Numbered from the stretch's first letter, positions 1 to 7,580 are shown. The stretch: 17,621 bases of DNA from RGIG5472 sp051867635 (GCA_051867635.1 JBJDYT010000058.1:1-17621), one strand, 5' to 3'. Translations and numbers: made by a program. Notes: generated by a model from the letters alone, not told the origin.

Positions 1-1
1 C

Positions 2-421
2 GAGGTCATCGGCTCCGGCGGCAAGGTCATCCAGAAGATCGTGGCCGACACCGGCGCCAAGATCGACATCAACGACGACGGCTCCATCTTCATCGCCGCT
101 CCCAACCCCGAGAGCTGCGACGCCGCCAAGAAGTGCATCGACGACATCGTCTTCGTGCCCGAGATCGGCAAGCTGTACTACGGCCGCGTGGTGCGCCTGA
201 TGACCTTCGGCGCCTTCGTGGAGATCGCCCCCGGCAAGGACGGCCTGGTCCACATCTCAAAGCTGGCGGAAAACCGGGTGGAGAAGGTGGAGGACGCCGT
301 CTCCGTGGGCGACATGATCTGGGTCAAGTTCATGGAGATCGACGAGAAGGGCCGCTGGAACCTCTCCCGCAAGGACGCGCTGAAGGAGATCAAGGCGCTC
401 CAGGCGGAGGAGAAGAAGTAA
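2..421 (+). CDS. pnp: Polyribonucleotide nucleotidyltransferase (PNPase), C-terminal part
   Basis: The last 139 residues of PNPase are present; the two RNase PH-like catalytic domains lie upstream of the window. The enzyme degrades RNA 3'-5' by phosphorolysis. What is seen is a KH RNA-binding domain (about fragment residues 1-50) opening with VIGSGGKVIQKI, where the usual GPGG loop reads GSGG, followed by an S1 domain (about 56-126) with GRVVRLMTFGAFVEI and DGLVHISKL, and a short charged tail ending in EEKK. The order KH then S1 at the C-terminus is diagnostic for PNPase. The gene ends in TAA and a strong hairpin terminator follows 30 bases later, so pnp is probably a separate transcript from mnmE. 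Confidence 0.96.
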   Translation, partial: EVIGSGGKVIQKIVADTGAKIDINDDGSIFIAAPNPESCDAAKKCIDDIVFVPEIGKLYYGRVVRLMTFGAFVEIAPGKDGLVHISKLAENRVEKVEDAVSVGDMIWVKFMEIDEKGRWNLSRKDALKEIKALQAEEKK

Positions 422-451
422 GCTCCCCCAAGTCTTTTTATCGCACCTTGC

Positions 452-482
452 AAGAGGGCGGGCGCTGCGCCCGCCCTCTTTT
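452..482 (+). terminator. Intrinsic terminator after pnp
   Basis: A perfect inverted repeat pairs 452-463 with 469-480 (core AGAGGGCGGGCG), with a 5-base loop GCTGC and a TTTT run at 479-482. This is a strong rho-independent terminator just after the pnp stop codon. Confidence 0.9.
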
Positions 483-490
483 CATCCCGC

Positions 491-510
491 CGGGCGGAGC
501 GCTCCGCCCG
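491..510. repeat. 20-base perfect palindrome in the mnmE leader
   Basis: Bases 491-500 (CGGGCGGAGC) are followed directly by their exact reverse complement at 501-510. It lies between the pnp terminator and the mnmE ribosome binding site. Only a broken T-run follows (517-521), so it is more likely a leader hairpin than a second terminator, though read-through backup termination is possible. Confidence 0.6.
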
Positions 511-538
511 CAATGCGTTTTTCAGAAAGGAGACTGCC

Positions 539-1912
539 ATGGACACCATCGCCGCCATCGCCACCGCTCCCGGCGCCGCCGCCATCGGCGTGATCCGCGT
601 CAGCGGCGAGTGCGCCTTCGAAGTGCTGGACCGGGTCTTTCGCCCCCTGGGCCGCCCCATGGCGGAGCAGGCGGACCGCTCCATGGTCTACGGCGAGCTG
701 CGCAGCGCCGCCGGCGAGACGGTGGACCGCTGTGTCGCGGTGCGCTTTCCCACACCCCGCAGCTATACCGGCGAGGACAGTGCGGAGCTGTACTGCCATG
801 GCTCGCCGCTGGTGCTGCGGCTTGGGCTGGAGGCGCTGTTCGCCGCGGGGGCGCGGCAGGCGGAGGCGGGTGAATTCACCCGCCGGGCCTTTTTAAACGG
901 CCGCATGGATCTGACCGAGGCGGAAGCCGCGGCGGACCTGCTCTCCGCCGAGACCGCCGCCGCCGTGAAAAACGCCGCGGCGCAGCTGGGGGGTTCCCTC
1001 CGCCGGCGCATCGAGGCGGTGTATCAGCGGCTCATGGACGTGGCCGCCCGCTTTTACGCCGTGGTGGACTACCCGGACGAGGACATCGAGGACCTGCGCC
1101 GGGAGGAGATCGACGCCGCTCTTTCCTTCGCGGAGGAGGAGCTTTCCACCCTGCTCGGGAGCTTTCCCCGGGGCCGGGTGCTGAAGCAGGGCGTTTCCAC
1201 CGTGCTGCTGGGCCGGCCCAACGCGGGCAAATCCTCCCTGCTCAACGCCCTCGTGGGCTACGACCGGGCCATCGTCACGGAGGTGGCCGGCACCACCCGG
1301 GACACCGTGGAGGAGAAAGCGGAGGTGGGCGGCGTGCTGCTGCGGCTCATCGACACCGCCGGCATCCGGGACACGGAGGATCCGGTGGAGCGGCTGGGCG
1401 TGGAGCGCGCCCGGGCGGCGGCGGAGAGCGCCGACCTGGTGCTGGCGGTGGTGGACGGCTCCGTTCCCCTGACGCCGGAAGATCGGGAGGTTTTGCGTCT
1501 GGCTGCGAAAAGTCCGCACTGGATCGCGGTTTTCTCCAAATGCGATCTCTGGGACACGAAAGCCCGCTCCATCGGCGTGGTGGGCGGAGGGTCTGCCCCC
1601 GCCGCAAACGTGGCCCTCTCCTCCGTCACCGGGGAGGGGCTGGGCACGCTGGAGGACGCGGTGCGCGAATTGTATCCCACCCAGCCGGAGGCGGGCGGGA
1701 CGCTCCTCACCAATCCCCGGCAGGCGGACGCGGTGGAGCGGGCGCTGGCGGCCCTGCGCCGGGCGCGGAGCGCCTATGACGCGGGCCTCACGGCGGACGC
1801 CATTCTGACGGACACGGAGGAGGCCCTCAGCGCCCTCGGCGAGCTGACGGGCAAGACCCTGCGGGAGGACCTGGTGCAGGCCATTTTCTCCCGCTTCTGC
1901 GTGGGAAAATAA
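539..1912 (+). CDS. mnmE: tRNA uridine-5-carboxymethylaminomethyl(34) synthesis GTPase MnmE
   Basis: MnmE (TrmE) works with MnmG to modify the wobble uridine of certain tRNAs using a formyl-folate one-carbon unit. The 457-residue protein has the usual full length. The N-terminal folate-binding domain (1-120) contains PTPRSYTGEDSAE and GEFTRRAFLNGRMDL. The inserted GTPase domain shows G1 GRPNAGKS (225-232), G2 GTTRDT (251-256), G3 DTAG (272-275) and G4 SKCD in place of the more common NKxD. The catalytic C-terminal end is FCVGK, with the family's conserved cysteine at 454. The ATG at 539 has an AAAGGAG site at 526-532. In many Bacillota mnmG follows directly; here prmA follows after 58 bases, so mnmG must be elsewhere. 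Confidence 0.97.
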   Translation: MDTIAAIATAPGAAAIGVIRVSGECAFEVLDRVFRPLGRPMAEQADRSMVYGELRSAAGETVDRCVAVRFPTPRSYTGEDSAELYCHGSPLVLRLGLEALFAAGARQAEAGEFTRRAFLNGRMDLTEAEAAADLLSAETAAAVKNAAAQLGGSLRRRIEAVYQRLMDVAARFYAVVDYPDEDIEDLRREEIDAALSFAEEELSTLLGSFPRGRVLKQGVSTVLLGRPNAGKSSLLNALVGYDRAIVTEVAGTTRDTVEEKAEVGGVLLRLIDTAGIRDTEDPVERLGVERARAAAESADLVLAVVDGSVPLTPEDREVLRLAAKSPHWIAVFSKCDLWDTKARSIGVVGGGSAPAANVALSSVTGEGLGTLEDAVRELYPTQPEAGGTLLTNPRQADAVERALAALRRARSAYDAGLTADAILTDTEEALSALGELTGKTLREDLVQAIFSRFCVGK

Positions 1913-1942
1913 GGGCTCCGGCCCATTCCATATTTGAAACGG

Positions 1943-1958
1943 CGCGCCTTGCGGCGCG
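1943..1958 (+). other. Leader hairpin before prmA
   Basis: CGCGCC and GGCGCG flank a TTGC loop immediately upstream of the prmA Shine-Dalgarno (GGGGAGG, 1958-1964). A T6 run (1965-1970) lies between that site and the ATG, so the hairpin could also attenuate transcription or mask the ribosome binding site. Function is inference. Confidence 0.4.
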
Positions 1959-1970
1959 GGGAGGTTTTTT

Positions 1971-2924
1971 ATGAACTGGCTGGCACTGCACATCGACACC
2001 AATCACCAGGGCCTGGAGCCCGCCACCGCCATGCTCTCTTCCCTCGGCATCGACAGCGTGGTCATCGACGATGAGACGGACTTTCAGGAATTTCTGGAGC
2101 ACAACCACCAGTACTGGGACTACGTGGACGAGGAGCTGCAGAAAAAGATGGCGGGCGTGAGCCGCGTCACCTTCTATCTCGCGGACGACGCCGCCGCGAG
2201 GGAGACCGTGACGGCGGTGCGCATCGCCCTCAGCGCCCTGCAAAGGGAACAGAGCGGCCTCGGTGCGCTGGAGCTCTCCTTGGAGGGCGTGAAGGACAGC
2301 GACTGGGAGAACAACTGGAAGCAGTACTATAAGCCCATGGAGATTGGCGAGCGTCTGCTGGTCATCCCGGAGTGGGAGACGGCGGAGGCGGGCGGCCGGG
2401 TGACGCTGATCCTGAATCCGGGACTCACGTTCGGCACCGGCAGCCATGCCACCACGCGGCTCTGCCTGACGGCACTGGAGAAACACATCCACGGCGGCGA
2501 GACGGTGCTGGATCTCGGCTGCGGCAGCGGCATCCTCTCCATCGCCGCGCTGCGCCTGGGGGCGGCGCGGGCCTTTGCCTGTGACATCGACGAAAAGTGC
2601 GAGACGGTGGCCTATGAGAACGCCGCCCTCAACGGCGTGGGCCGGGACCGCTACACCGTGCGCACGGGAGACGTGCTGTCGGACGAGGGGCTGAAGCAGG
2701 CCATCGGCGGCGGCTACGACCTGGTGGTGGCGAACATCGTCTCCGACGTCATCATCGGCCTCGCCCCCCATGTGCGGCCCTATCTCAAGGCGGGCGGCAA
2801 ATTCCTCTGCTCCGGCATCATCGATGACCGGGCGGCGGAGGTGAAGCAGCGCCTGCTGGACGCGGGCTGGCGGGTGGCGGAGGAGCGGAGCAGCGAAGGC
2901 TGGTTCTCTTTCCTCTGCGAGTAA
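1971..2924 (+). CDS. prmA: Ribosomal protein L11 methyltransferase
   Basis: PrmA methylates ribosomal protein L11 with S-adenosylmethionine. The 317-residue length is typical. The N-terminal third is the L11-recognition domain and ends in the conserved segment DWENNWKQYYKPMEIG (111-126). The methyltransferase domain has the PrmA-specific NPGLTFGTGSHATT (149-162), the SAM-binding DLGCGSG (181-187), an acidic residue after strand 2 (CDID, 204-207) and VANI (253-256). The start at 1971 is fixed by GGGGAGG six bases upstream. It sits 58 bases behind mnmE and is probably cotranscribed with it; a strong terminator follows. Nothing in the protein looks degraded. Confidence 0.96.
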   Translation: MNWLALHIDTNHQGLEPATAMLSSLGIDSVVIDDETDFQEFLEHNHQYWDYVDEELQKKMAGVSRVTFYLADDAAARETVTAVRIALSALQREQSGLGALELSLEGVKDSDWENNWKQYYKPMEIGERLLVIPEWETAEAGGRVTLILNPGLTFGTGSHATTRLCLTALEKHIHGGETVLDLGCGSGILSIAALRLGAARAFACDIDEKCETVAYENAALNGVGRDRYTVRTGDVLSDEGLKQAIGGGYDLVVANIVSDVIIGLAPHVRPYLKAGGKFLCSGIIDDRAAEVKQRLLDAGWRVAEERSSEGWFSFLCE

Positions 2925-2932
2925 GCATAAAA

Positions 2933-2967
2933 AGGGCGGGACTGCTGTGCAGTCCCGCCCTCTCTTT
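2933..2967. terminator. Bidirectional terminator between prmA and the DUF4956 gene
   Basis: Thirteen-base perfect arms (2933-2945 and 2949-2961, core AGGGCGGGACTGC) enclose a TGT loop. T-rich sequence follows on the + strand (2961-2968) and an A-run precedes it (2929-2933), giving T residues on the - strand. It can end both the prmA transcript and the convergent transcript from the - strand. Confidence 0.9.
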
Positions 2968-2981
2968 ATAAATATGATTCT

Positions 2982-3647
2982 TTACAGCTTCGCTTCCTCC
3001 AGGCGCTGGACCCCGCAGGAGACGGGGAGATTGCCGTTGCGGCAGCGGATGGCGTCGATGAGCTCCTTGCTCTTTTTCGCGTCCCGCAGCACCACGGTGT
3101 AGCGCAGCTCGTACATGGTCCCCATGTTCACGGTCTTGACCCGGTCCAGCCGGTGGAAGCTGGCGTATTGTTCAAAGAGGTCGTCGAACATCTCGTCATA
3201 CTCCAGGTCCTCCGGGATGGTGATGCGCAGCTCCTTCTCCGCGCCGCCGCTCTCGCCGAAGCGGACGGTCACCAGCAGCAGGGACACCGCCGCCAGCATC
3301 ACGAAGGACAACGCCGCCACGCCGATATAGCCCATGCCGCAGGCGATGCCGATGGCGACGGAGAGGAACAGGCTCCCGATCTCCCGGGCGGTGCCGGGGG
3401 CGGAGCGGAAGCGGATCAGGCTGAAGGTGCCGGCTACCGCCACGCCCGCGCCGATGTTGCCGTTCACCAGCATGATGACCACCGCCACCATGGGGCAGAG
3501 CAGCGTCAGCGTCGTGACGAAGCCCGCGGAATAGCGGTTGCGGTACATGAAGGTCCCCGCGTTCAGCAGTCCCAGGCAGACCGCCGACCCCACGCAGAGG
3601 CAGAAGGTGGTCAGGTCCATGGTCTCGGTCAGCACAGAATTAAACAT
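2982..3647 (-). CDS. DUF4956 domain-containing membrane protein
   Basis: A 221-residue protein with a strongly hydrophobic N-terminal half. About four membrane segments fall at roughly residues 12-30, 42-62, 65-80 and 92-127, including the stretch GAGVAVAGTFSLIRFRSAPG. A soluble alpha/beta C-terminal half (about 130-221) follows. This arrangement and sequence match the DUF4956 family. Family members are commonly encoded beside VTC-type polyphosphate polymerase domain proteins, and here the ATG overlaps the last 8 bases of the VTC gene (shared ATGTTTAA), so the two are translationally coupled. The product may be a membrane partner of the polymerase, but its biochemical role is not established from sequence. 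Confidence 0.85.
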   Translation of the reverse strand: MFNSVLTETMDLTTFCLCVGSAVCLGLLNAGTFMYRNRYSAGFVTTLTLLCPMVAVVIMLVNGNIGAGVAVAGTFSLIRFRSAPGTAREIGSLFLSVAIGIACGMGYIGVAALSFVMLAAVSLLLVTVRFGESGGAEKELRITIPEDLEYDEMFDDLFEQYASFHRLDRVKTVNMGTMYELRYTVVLRDAKKSKELIDAIRCRNGNLPVSCGVQRLEEAKL

Positions 3648-4365
3648 AGCACTCCTCCTCGCTCATCAGCCGGGGCAGCAGCGTCCGGCTGTAACAGGTC
3701 CCGTATTTGGAAAAAGACCGGGGGTACAGCTTCCGCCGGCTCAGGATCTCCGTGAGCCACAGCGGGGCCGCGGCGCTGACCTTCAGCTCCATCAGCACCG
3801 TCCCCTCCTCCAGCAGCGGCTCCCCCGCGTCTCCCAGCTGGAGGTCCAATTCCTCCGTCCGGCCCCGGGGGTTGAAATCGAAGGTGACGCGGAGGGCGGG
3901 GTCCTCCCGCCCGAACAGGGCCAGGCGGTCCGTGGCGATCACCGCCGCGGGCCGGGGCCGGTAGCGCCGCACCATCCAGTCGATCTCCTCCATAATTTGG
4001 CCCTTGCCCTCGGGCTTGGGGCCGCCGGCGAGATAGGCCGCCGCCTGGGCGGCGGGCAGGGTCACACGGCGCTTGTACACCACGCCCTGGGACTTCTTTT
4101 TGATCTCCAGAAACACCGCGTCGCCGTCCTTCGGCACGCCGTAGCTCCGCAGCCGCAGCTTTTCCTTATAGACCGGCTTTTCCAGCGAGCGGCGGATCAG
4201 GGCGTAATCCTCCGTGTCGTAATATAAGCTCAAAATACAGCTCAGGCCGTACTGGTCCTCCTGCATATAGGGCGCCAGCTCCCGCCGCACCGCCTCATAC
4301 TCCGCGGGGGAGAGCAGGTACTTCTTCTCCGTACGCCGGAAATTTTTCTCGATCTTGCCCGCCAT
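3640..4365 (-). CDS. VTC-domain polyphosphate polymerase family protein
   Basis: A 241-residue member of the triphosphate tunnel (VTC/CYTH-like) fold. Expected tunnel residues are visible: FRRTEKKY near the N-terminus (E13, K15), SLYYDT (46-51), KLRLRSY (69-75, basic K/R alternation), FLEIKKK (E87, K89), IATDR (143-147), a late acidic strand LMELKV (E193) and SFSKY (217-221). In yeast VTC4 this fold makes polyphosphate from ATP; bacterial homologues are annotated by similarity and may use another substrate. It lacks membrane segments of its own and its end overlaps the DUF4956 membrane protein gene. The ATG at 4365 has AAGGAGG at 4377-4383. Confidence 0.85.
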   Translation of the reverse strand: MAGKIEKNFRRTEKKYLLSPAEYEAVRRELAPYMQEDQYGLSCILSLYYDTEDYALIRRSLEKPVYKEKLRLRSYGVPKDGDAVFLEIKKKSQGVVYKRRVTLPAAQAAAYLAGGPKPEGKGQIMEEIDWMVRRYRPRPAAVIATDRLALFGREDPALRVTFDFNPRGRTEELDLQLGDAGEPLLEEGTVLMELKVSAAAPLWLTEILSRRKLYPRSFSKYGTCYSRTLLPRLMSEEECYV

Positions 4366-4414
4366 ACCGCTCCCGCCTCCTTCCGTCCGCCGCGGCCGCG
4401 GCTCTGTCCGACTC

Positions 4415-4443
4415 AGTATAGCATAACTCTCCGCACTTTGCGA
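4415..4443 (-). promoter_or_regulatory. Candidate promoter for the VTC-DUF4956 unit
   Basis: On the - strand an extended -10 TGCTATACT (TATACT at 4420-4415) is preceded at 17 bases by the weak -35 TCGCAA. It lies about 50 bases upstream of the VTC start and back to back with the DUF4340 promoter. Confidence 0.45.
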
Positions 4444-4466
4444 GAGGGATTTTACGGCCCTCCGGC

Positions 4467-4495
4467 TTGACTCTCTTTGTAACTTCTGTTACTAT
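4467..4495 (+). promoter_or_regulatory. Sigma-A-type promoter for the DUF4340 gene
   Basis: TTGACT (4467-4472), a 17-base spacer and TACTAT (4490-4495). This is close to consensus. Transcription would start near 4502, at the edge of the leader hairpin at 4504-4520. The -35 boxes of this and the divergent candidate are about 23 bases apart, so one regulator could affect both. Confidence 0.75.
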
Positions 4496-4503
4496 TTCCC
4501 CAT

Positions 4504-4520
4504 AGGCCCCGCAGGGGCCT
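4504..4520 (+). other. 5' leader hairpin of the DUF4340 transcript
   Basis: AGGCCCC and GGGGCCT enclose a GCA loop. It starts about where the transcript should begin and lies 23 bases before the AAAGGAG site (4544-4550). The CCCCGCAGGGG core recurs exactly in the leader of the YcxB-like gene. Its role, perhaps 5' end stabilisation, is inference. Confidence 0.5.
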
Positions 4521-4557
4521 GTCCCTGTTCCACTTTCGCGGCCAAAGGAGTTTCCCA

Positions 4558-5520
4558 ATGAGATACGTCAAACGTGTGCTTGAGGTCCTGGTGCCGGTGC
4601 TGCTGGCCGGCGTGGTCCTCTTTTTCATCGTCCGTTCCTGGAAGACCTCCCGCGCCTCCGCCGGCGCGGAGGGGGCGGACGGCTCCGCCGGGGAGGACCT
4701 CTCCGCCGTCACGTCCATCACCTGCAACAACGGTCAGGAGACGCTGGAGTTCCACCGGGATGAAAGCGGCCAATGGCGCTGGATCGACGAGGACTATCCC
4801 CTGGACAGCAGCCAGGTGGAGGAGCTGGCCTCGCTCCTCTCCCGCTTCTCCCCCACGGTGACGGTGGACAGCGGCGAGAGCGTGGACCTGGAGGCCTACG
4901 GCCTGGACTTTCCCTCCTACACGGCGGCGTTCACCACCGCCGCCGGGGAGACCACCTCCCTCTGCTTCGGCTCCGCCAGGGACGACGGGGATTACTACAT
5001 GAAGTATGAGGACGACGACACCGCCGTGTACGTCGCCGGTTCCTATCTGGTGGACAAGGTCCGCCGGGGGCTGTACGACCTGTGCCTGCCGGAGGAGTTC
5101 CCCGCCCTGACCGCGGAGAACGTCACCGCCCTGACCATCGAGGGCAGCGGCGGCTCCGCCGTCTATCAGACCCGGAAGCAGGGCGCTTCGCTGCGCTGGT
5201 ACCACGACGGCGCCGACGTGACGGGGGACGCCCAATTCCAGGCGGTGCTGGAGGCGTTGTCCTCCATGACCTTTACCTCCTGCGTGGTGTGGGACCCCGC
5301 GCCGGAGTCCTTGAAGATCTGCGGGCTGAAGGCCCCCGCCGTGACCCTGTCGGTGGAGTATAACGACGCCAACGACCGCGCCTGCTCCCTGACCCTCTCG
5401 GTGGGGAACCGGCGGGACGAGGAGAGCTATTTCGCCTCCTGGAGCGTCTCCGCCGCCGTGTACGCCATCCCGCAGGAGGCCGCGGCGCCCCTGCTGGCCG
5501 CGGCGCCCCAGGCGGACTGA
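4558..5520 (+). CDS. DUF4340 domain-containing membrane-anchored protein
   Basis: A 320-residue protein with one N-terminal membrane anchor (about residues 7-27, rich in V, L and F after RYVKR) and a large predicted extracytoplasmic region. The pattern WRWIDEDYPLDSSQVEELASLL followed by DLEAYGLDFP and later repeats of the same beta-rich type is what I recognise as DUF4340. In some bacteria DUF4340 proteins are encoded with gliding or ABC-type exporter genes, but none is adjacent here. Translation starts at 4558 behind AAAGGAG. The gene appears monocistronic and is divergent from the VTC-DUF4956 pair, so a shared envelope role is possible but not shown. Confidence 0.8.
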   Translation: MRYVKRVLEVLVPVLLAGVVLFFIVRSWKTSRASAGAEGADGSAGEDLSAVTSITCNNGQETLEFHRDESGQWRWIDEDYPLDSSQVEELASLLSRFSPTVTVDSGESVDLEAYGLDFPSYTAAFTTAAGETTSLCFGSARDDGDYYMKYEDDDTAVYVAGSYLVDKVRRGLYDLCLPEEFPALTAENVTALTIEGSGGSAVYQTRKQGASLRWYHDGADVTGDAQFQAVLEALSSMTFTSCVVWDPAPESLKICGLKAPAVTLSVEYNDANDRACSLTLSVGNRRDEESYFASWSVSAAVYAIPQEAAAPLLAAAPQAD

Positions 5521-5532
5521 GCCATGCAAAAC

Positions 5533-5556
5533 AAGGGAGCCGGAGACGGCTCCCTT
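5533..5556. other. Stem-loop after the DUF4340 gene
   Basis: Ten-base perfect arms (AAGGGAGCCG, 5533-5542, and its complement, 5547-5556) close a GAGA tetraloop of GNRA type. On the + strand it is followed by A residues, not a T-tract; the T-rich side is on the - strand. It could limit 3' decay or act as a weak terminator for the upstream gene. Confidence 0.45.
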
Positions 5557-5638
5557 AAAAACTATCGGAGGAGCGCGGCTTCTTTGGCAGGCCGCTCTCC
5601 TGCGCAACGAACCGTGTTTGCCTGGGAAGGAGGCTTTT

Positions 5639-6316
5639 ATGCGCATCCTGGTGGTGGAGGACGAAAAACGCCTGGCGGAGACGCTGGGCGCTCTGCTGAC
5701 GCGGCAGGGCTATACCGCGGACCTGTGCTTCGACGGGGAAAGCGGCCTGGACAGCGCCCGGAGCGGCATCTACGACATGATGATCCTGGACGTGATGCTG
5801 CCGAAGAAGGACGGCTTCGCGGTGCTGCGCGAGCTGCGCGGCGGCGGCTCCTCGCTGCCCGTGCTGCTGCTGACGGCGAAAAGCGAGCTCTCAGACAAGG
5901 TCTACGGCCTGGACTGCGGGGCGGATTACTACCTGACCAAGCCCTTTGAGCCCCGGGAGCTTTTGGCCTGCGTGCGGGCCCTGACCCGCCGCCAGGGGAC
6001 CATCCGGACGGAGGAAAACCTCTCCTTCGCCGGGATGACGCTGGACCGCGCCGCCTTCTCCCTCTCCGTGGGGGAGCGCTCCGCCCGCCTCTCCCGCAAG
6101 GAGTTCGACATCATGGAGCTGCTGATGGCCTCCCGGGGCCAGGTGGTGCCGAAGGAGCAGATCCTGCTGAAGGTCTGGGGCTATGAGTCGGACGCGGAGG
6201 ACAACAACGTGGAGGTCTACATCTCCTTTCTGCGGCGGAAGCTCAGCTTCCTCCACGCCCCGGCGAAGATCCGCACCCTGCGGCTGGTGGGCTATGCCCT
6301 GGAGGAGGAGACATGA
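5639..6316 (+). CDS. OmpR/PhoB-family response regulator
   Basis: A 225-residue two-component regulator. The receiver domain (1-117) shows the acidic pair E7-D8, phosphoacceptor D51 in LDVMLP, T79 and K101 in LTKPFEP. The C-terminal winged-helix domain (about 128-223) contains RLSRKEFDIMELLM, VWGYESDAEDNNVEVYISFLRRKL and LRLVGYALE, typical of OmpR-type DNA binding. I chose ATG 5639 because GGAAGGAGG (5625-5633) precedes it and the product starts MRILVVEDE as the family does; an in-frame TTG at 5618 would add seven unsupported residues. The stop overlaps the kinase ATG by four bases (ATGA), so the pair is one operon. Target genes are not indicated. Confidence 0.95.
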   Translation: MRILVVEDEKRLAETLGALLTRQGYTADLCFDGESGLDSARSGIYDMMILDVMLPKKDGFAVLRELRGGGSSLPVLLLTAKSELSDKVYGLDCGADYYLTKPFEPRELLACVRALTRRQGTIRTEENLSFAGMTLDRAAFSLSVGERSARLSRKEFDIMELLMASRGQVVPKEQILLKVWGYESDAEDNNVEVYISFLRRKLSFLHAPAKIRTLRLVGYALEEET

Positions 6317-7515
6317 TCAAGCGGCTCAAGTGGAAATTCGTCCTTATCAACATGCTGTCGGTGACGGCGGTGCTGCTGACCGTGTTCCTGGCGGTGTTCC
6401 TGACCAGCCGCCAGAGCCTGCGGGAGAGCAGCATGGCGGTGCTGGAGCGGGTCATCGCCACGGACAGCGCCCCCTCCCTGTTCAGCAGCAGCGGCGAGGT
6501 GCAGATCCCCTATTTCACCGTGCGGCTGTTCTCCGACGGCTCGGCCTATCTCGCCGGCGGCAGCTACTACGCCTTTGAAAGCCAGCAGCAGCTCCAGTCC
6601 ATCCTGGAGGAGTGCCTGGCCCAGCAGCAGACCTCCGGCGTGCTGGAGCGTTATCACCTGCGCTACCTCCGCTCCTCCTCCCCCTTCTGGGAGAAGATCG
6701 CCTTCGTGGACACCTCCTTTGAGACCGCCACCCTGCGGAGCCTGTCGCTGAGCATGCTGCGCTTCATGCTGCCGGCCCTGCTGGCGTTGTTTTTCGTGAG
6801 CCTGCTGCTGGCCGCCCGGGCGGTCCGCCCGGTGGAGGCGTCCATGGAGCGGCAGCGGCAGTTCCTCTCCGACGCCTCCCACGAGCTGAAAACCCCCCTG
6901 ACCGTCATCCTCTCCAACACCGCGCTGCTGCAGGAGGAGCTGCCGGAGGGGGAGAGCCGGCGCTGGCTCGGCAACATCGAGGCGGAGTCCCGGCGGATGA
7001 AGTCCCTGGTGGAGGAGATGCTGACGCTGGAGCGCAGCGAGGCCCCCCACGCGGCCCCCTTCGCCCCGCTCTCGCTCAGCGAGCTGGCCACGGAGGAGGT
7101 GCTGCGCTTCGAGCCGCTGGCCTTCGAGGCGGGGAAGCCCCTGCGGGAGAGCATCCAGGAGAACATCACCCTCTCGGGCAACGCCGAGCAGCTGCACCGG
7201 CTTCTTGCCGTGCTGCTGGACAACGCCATCCGCTACGGCGAGGCGGGGCAAGGCATCGACGTGACCCTCCGGCAGGAGGGGCGCAGGGCCCTGCTCTCCG
7301 TCTCCAACGCCGCGCCGCCCCTGACGAAGGAGCAGCTCTCCCACCTCTTTGAGCGCTTCTACCGCTCCGACGCCTCCCGGGGAGAGCAGAGCGGCTTCGG
7401 CCTGGGGCTGCCCATCGCCCGGGCCATCGCCCGGCAGCACGGGGGCGATCTGAAGGCGGAGAGCGCCGCCGGGCGGCTCACCTTCACCGCCAGCCTGCCC
7501 CTGCGAAACGCCTGA
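6313..7515 (+). CDS. Sensor histidine kinase
   Basis: A 400-residue membrane kinase paired with the preceding regulator. It has TM1 at about 11-31, an extracytoplasmic sensor region (about 32-150) of no recognised family, and TM2 at about 150-168. The H-box SDASHELKTPLTVIL carries phosphorylatable H190. The ATPase domain has the N box LLDNAIRYG (N304), the F box region HLFERFYRSD (344-353) and the G2 box GFGLGLPIA (361-369). Only about 20 residues separate TM2 from the H-box, too few for a complete HAMP domain. The G1 position reads VSNAAPPL rather than the usual DxGxG, a degeneration seen in some kinase subfamilies. The signal sensed is unknown. Confidence 0.93.
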   Translation: MIKRLKWKFVLINMLSVTAVLLTVFLAVFLTSRQSLRESSMAVLERVIATDSAPSLFSSSGEVQIPYFTVRLFSDGSAYLAGGSYYAFESQQQLQSILEECLAQQQTSGVLERYHLRYLRSSSPFWEKIAFVDTSFETATLRSLSLSMLRFMLPALLALFFVSLLLAARAVRPVEASMERQRQFLSDASHELKTPLTVILSNTALLQEELPEGESRRWLGNIEAESRRMKSLVEEMLTLERSEAPHAAPFAPLSLSELATEEVLRFEPLAFEAGKPLRESIQENITLSGNAEQLHRLLAVLLDNAIRYGEAGQGIDVTLRQEGRRALLSVSNAAPPLTKEQLSHLFERFYRSDASRGEQSGFGLGLPIARAIARQHGGDLKAESAAGRLTFTASLPLRNA

Positions 7516-7580
7516 GGGCGGGAGAAAGCGGCGGACGCAGCTTTTTCCGCGTTGCAGGCGGCGGGAAAATATGGTAGGCT

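Noticed and set aside
178..684. Open frame on the - strand opposite pnp and mnmE
   Set aside because: It runs through the pnp terminator hairpin and across two confident + strand genes; its protein is basic and low-complexity.
5533..5556. Stem-loop as a standard intrinsic terminator for the DUF4340 gene
   Set aside because: On the + strand it is followed by A residues rather than T residues; kept only as a stem-loop of uncertain role.
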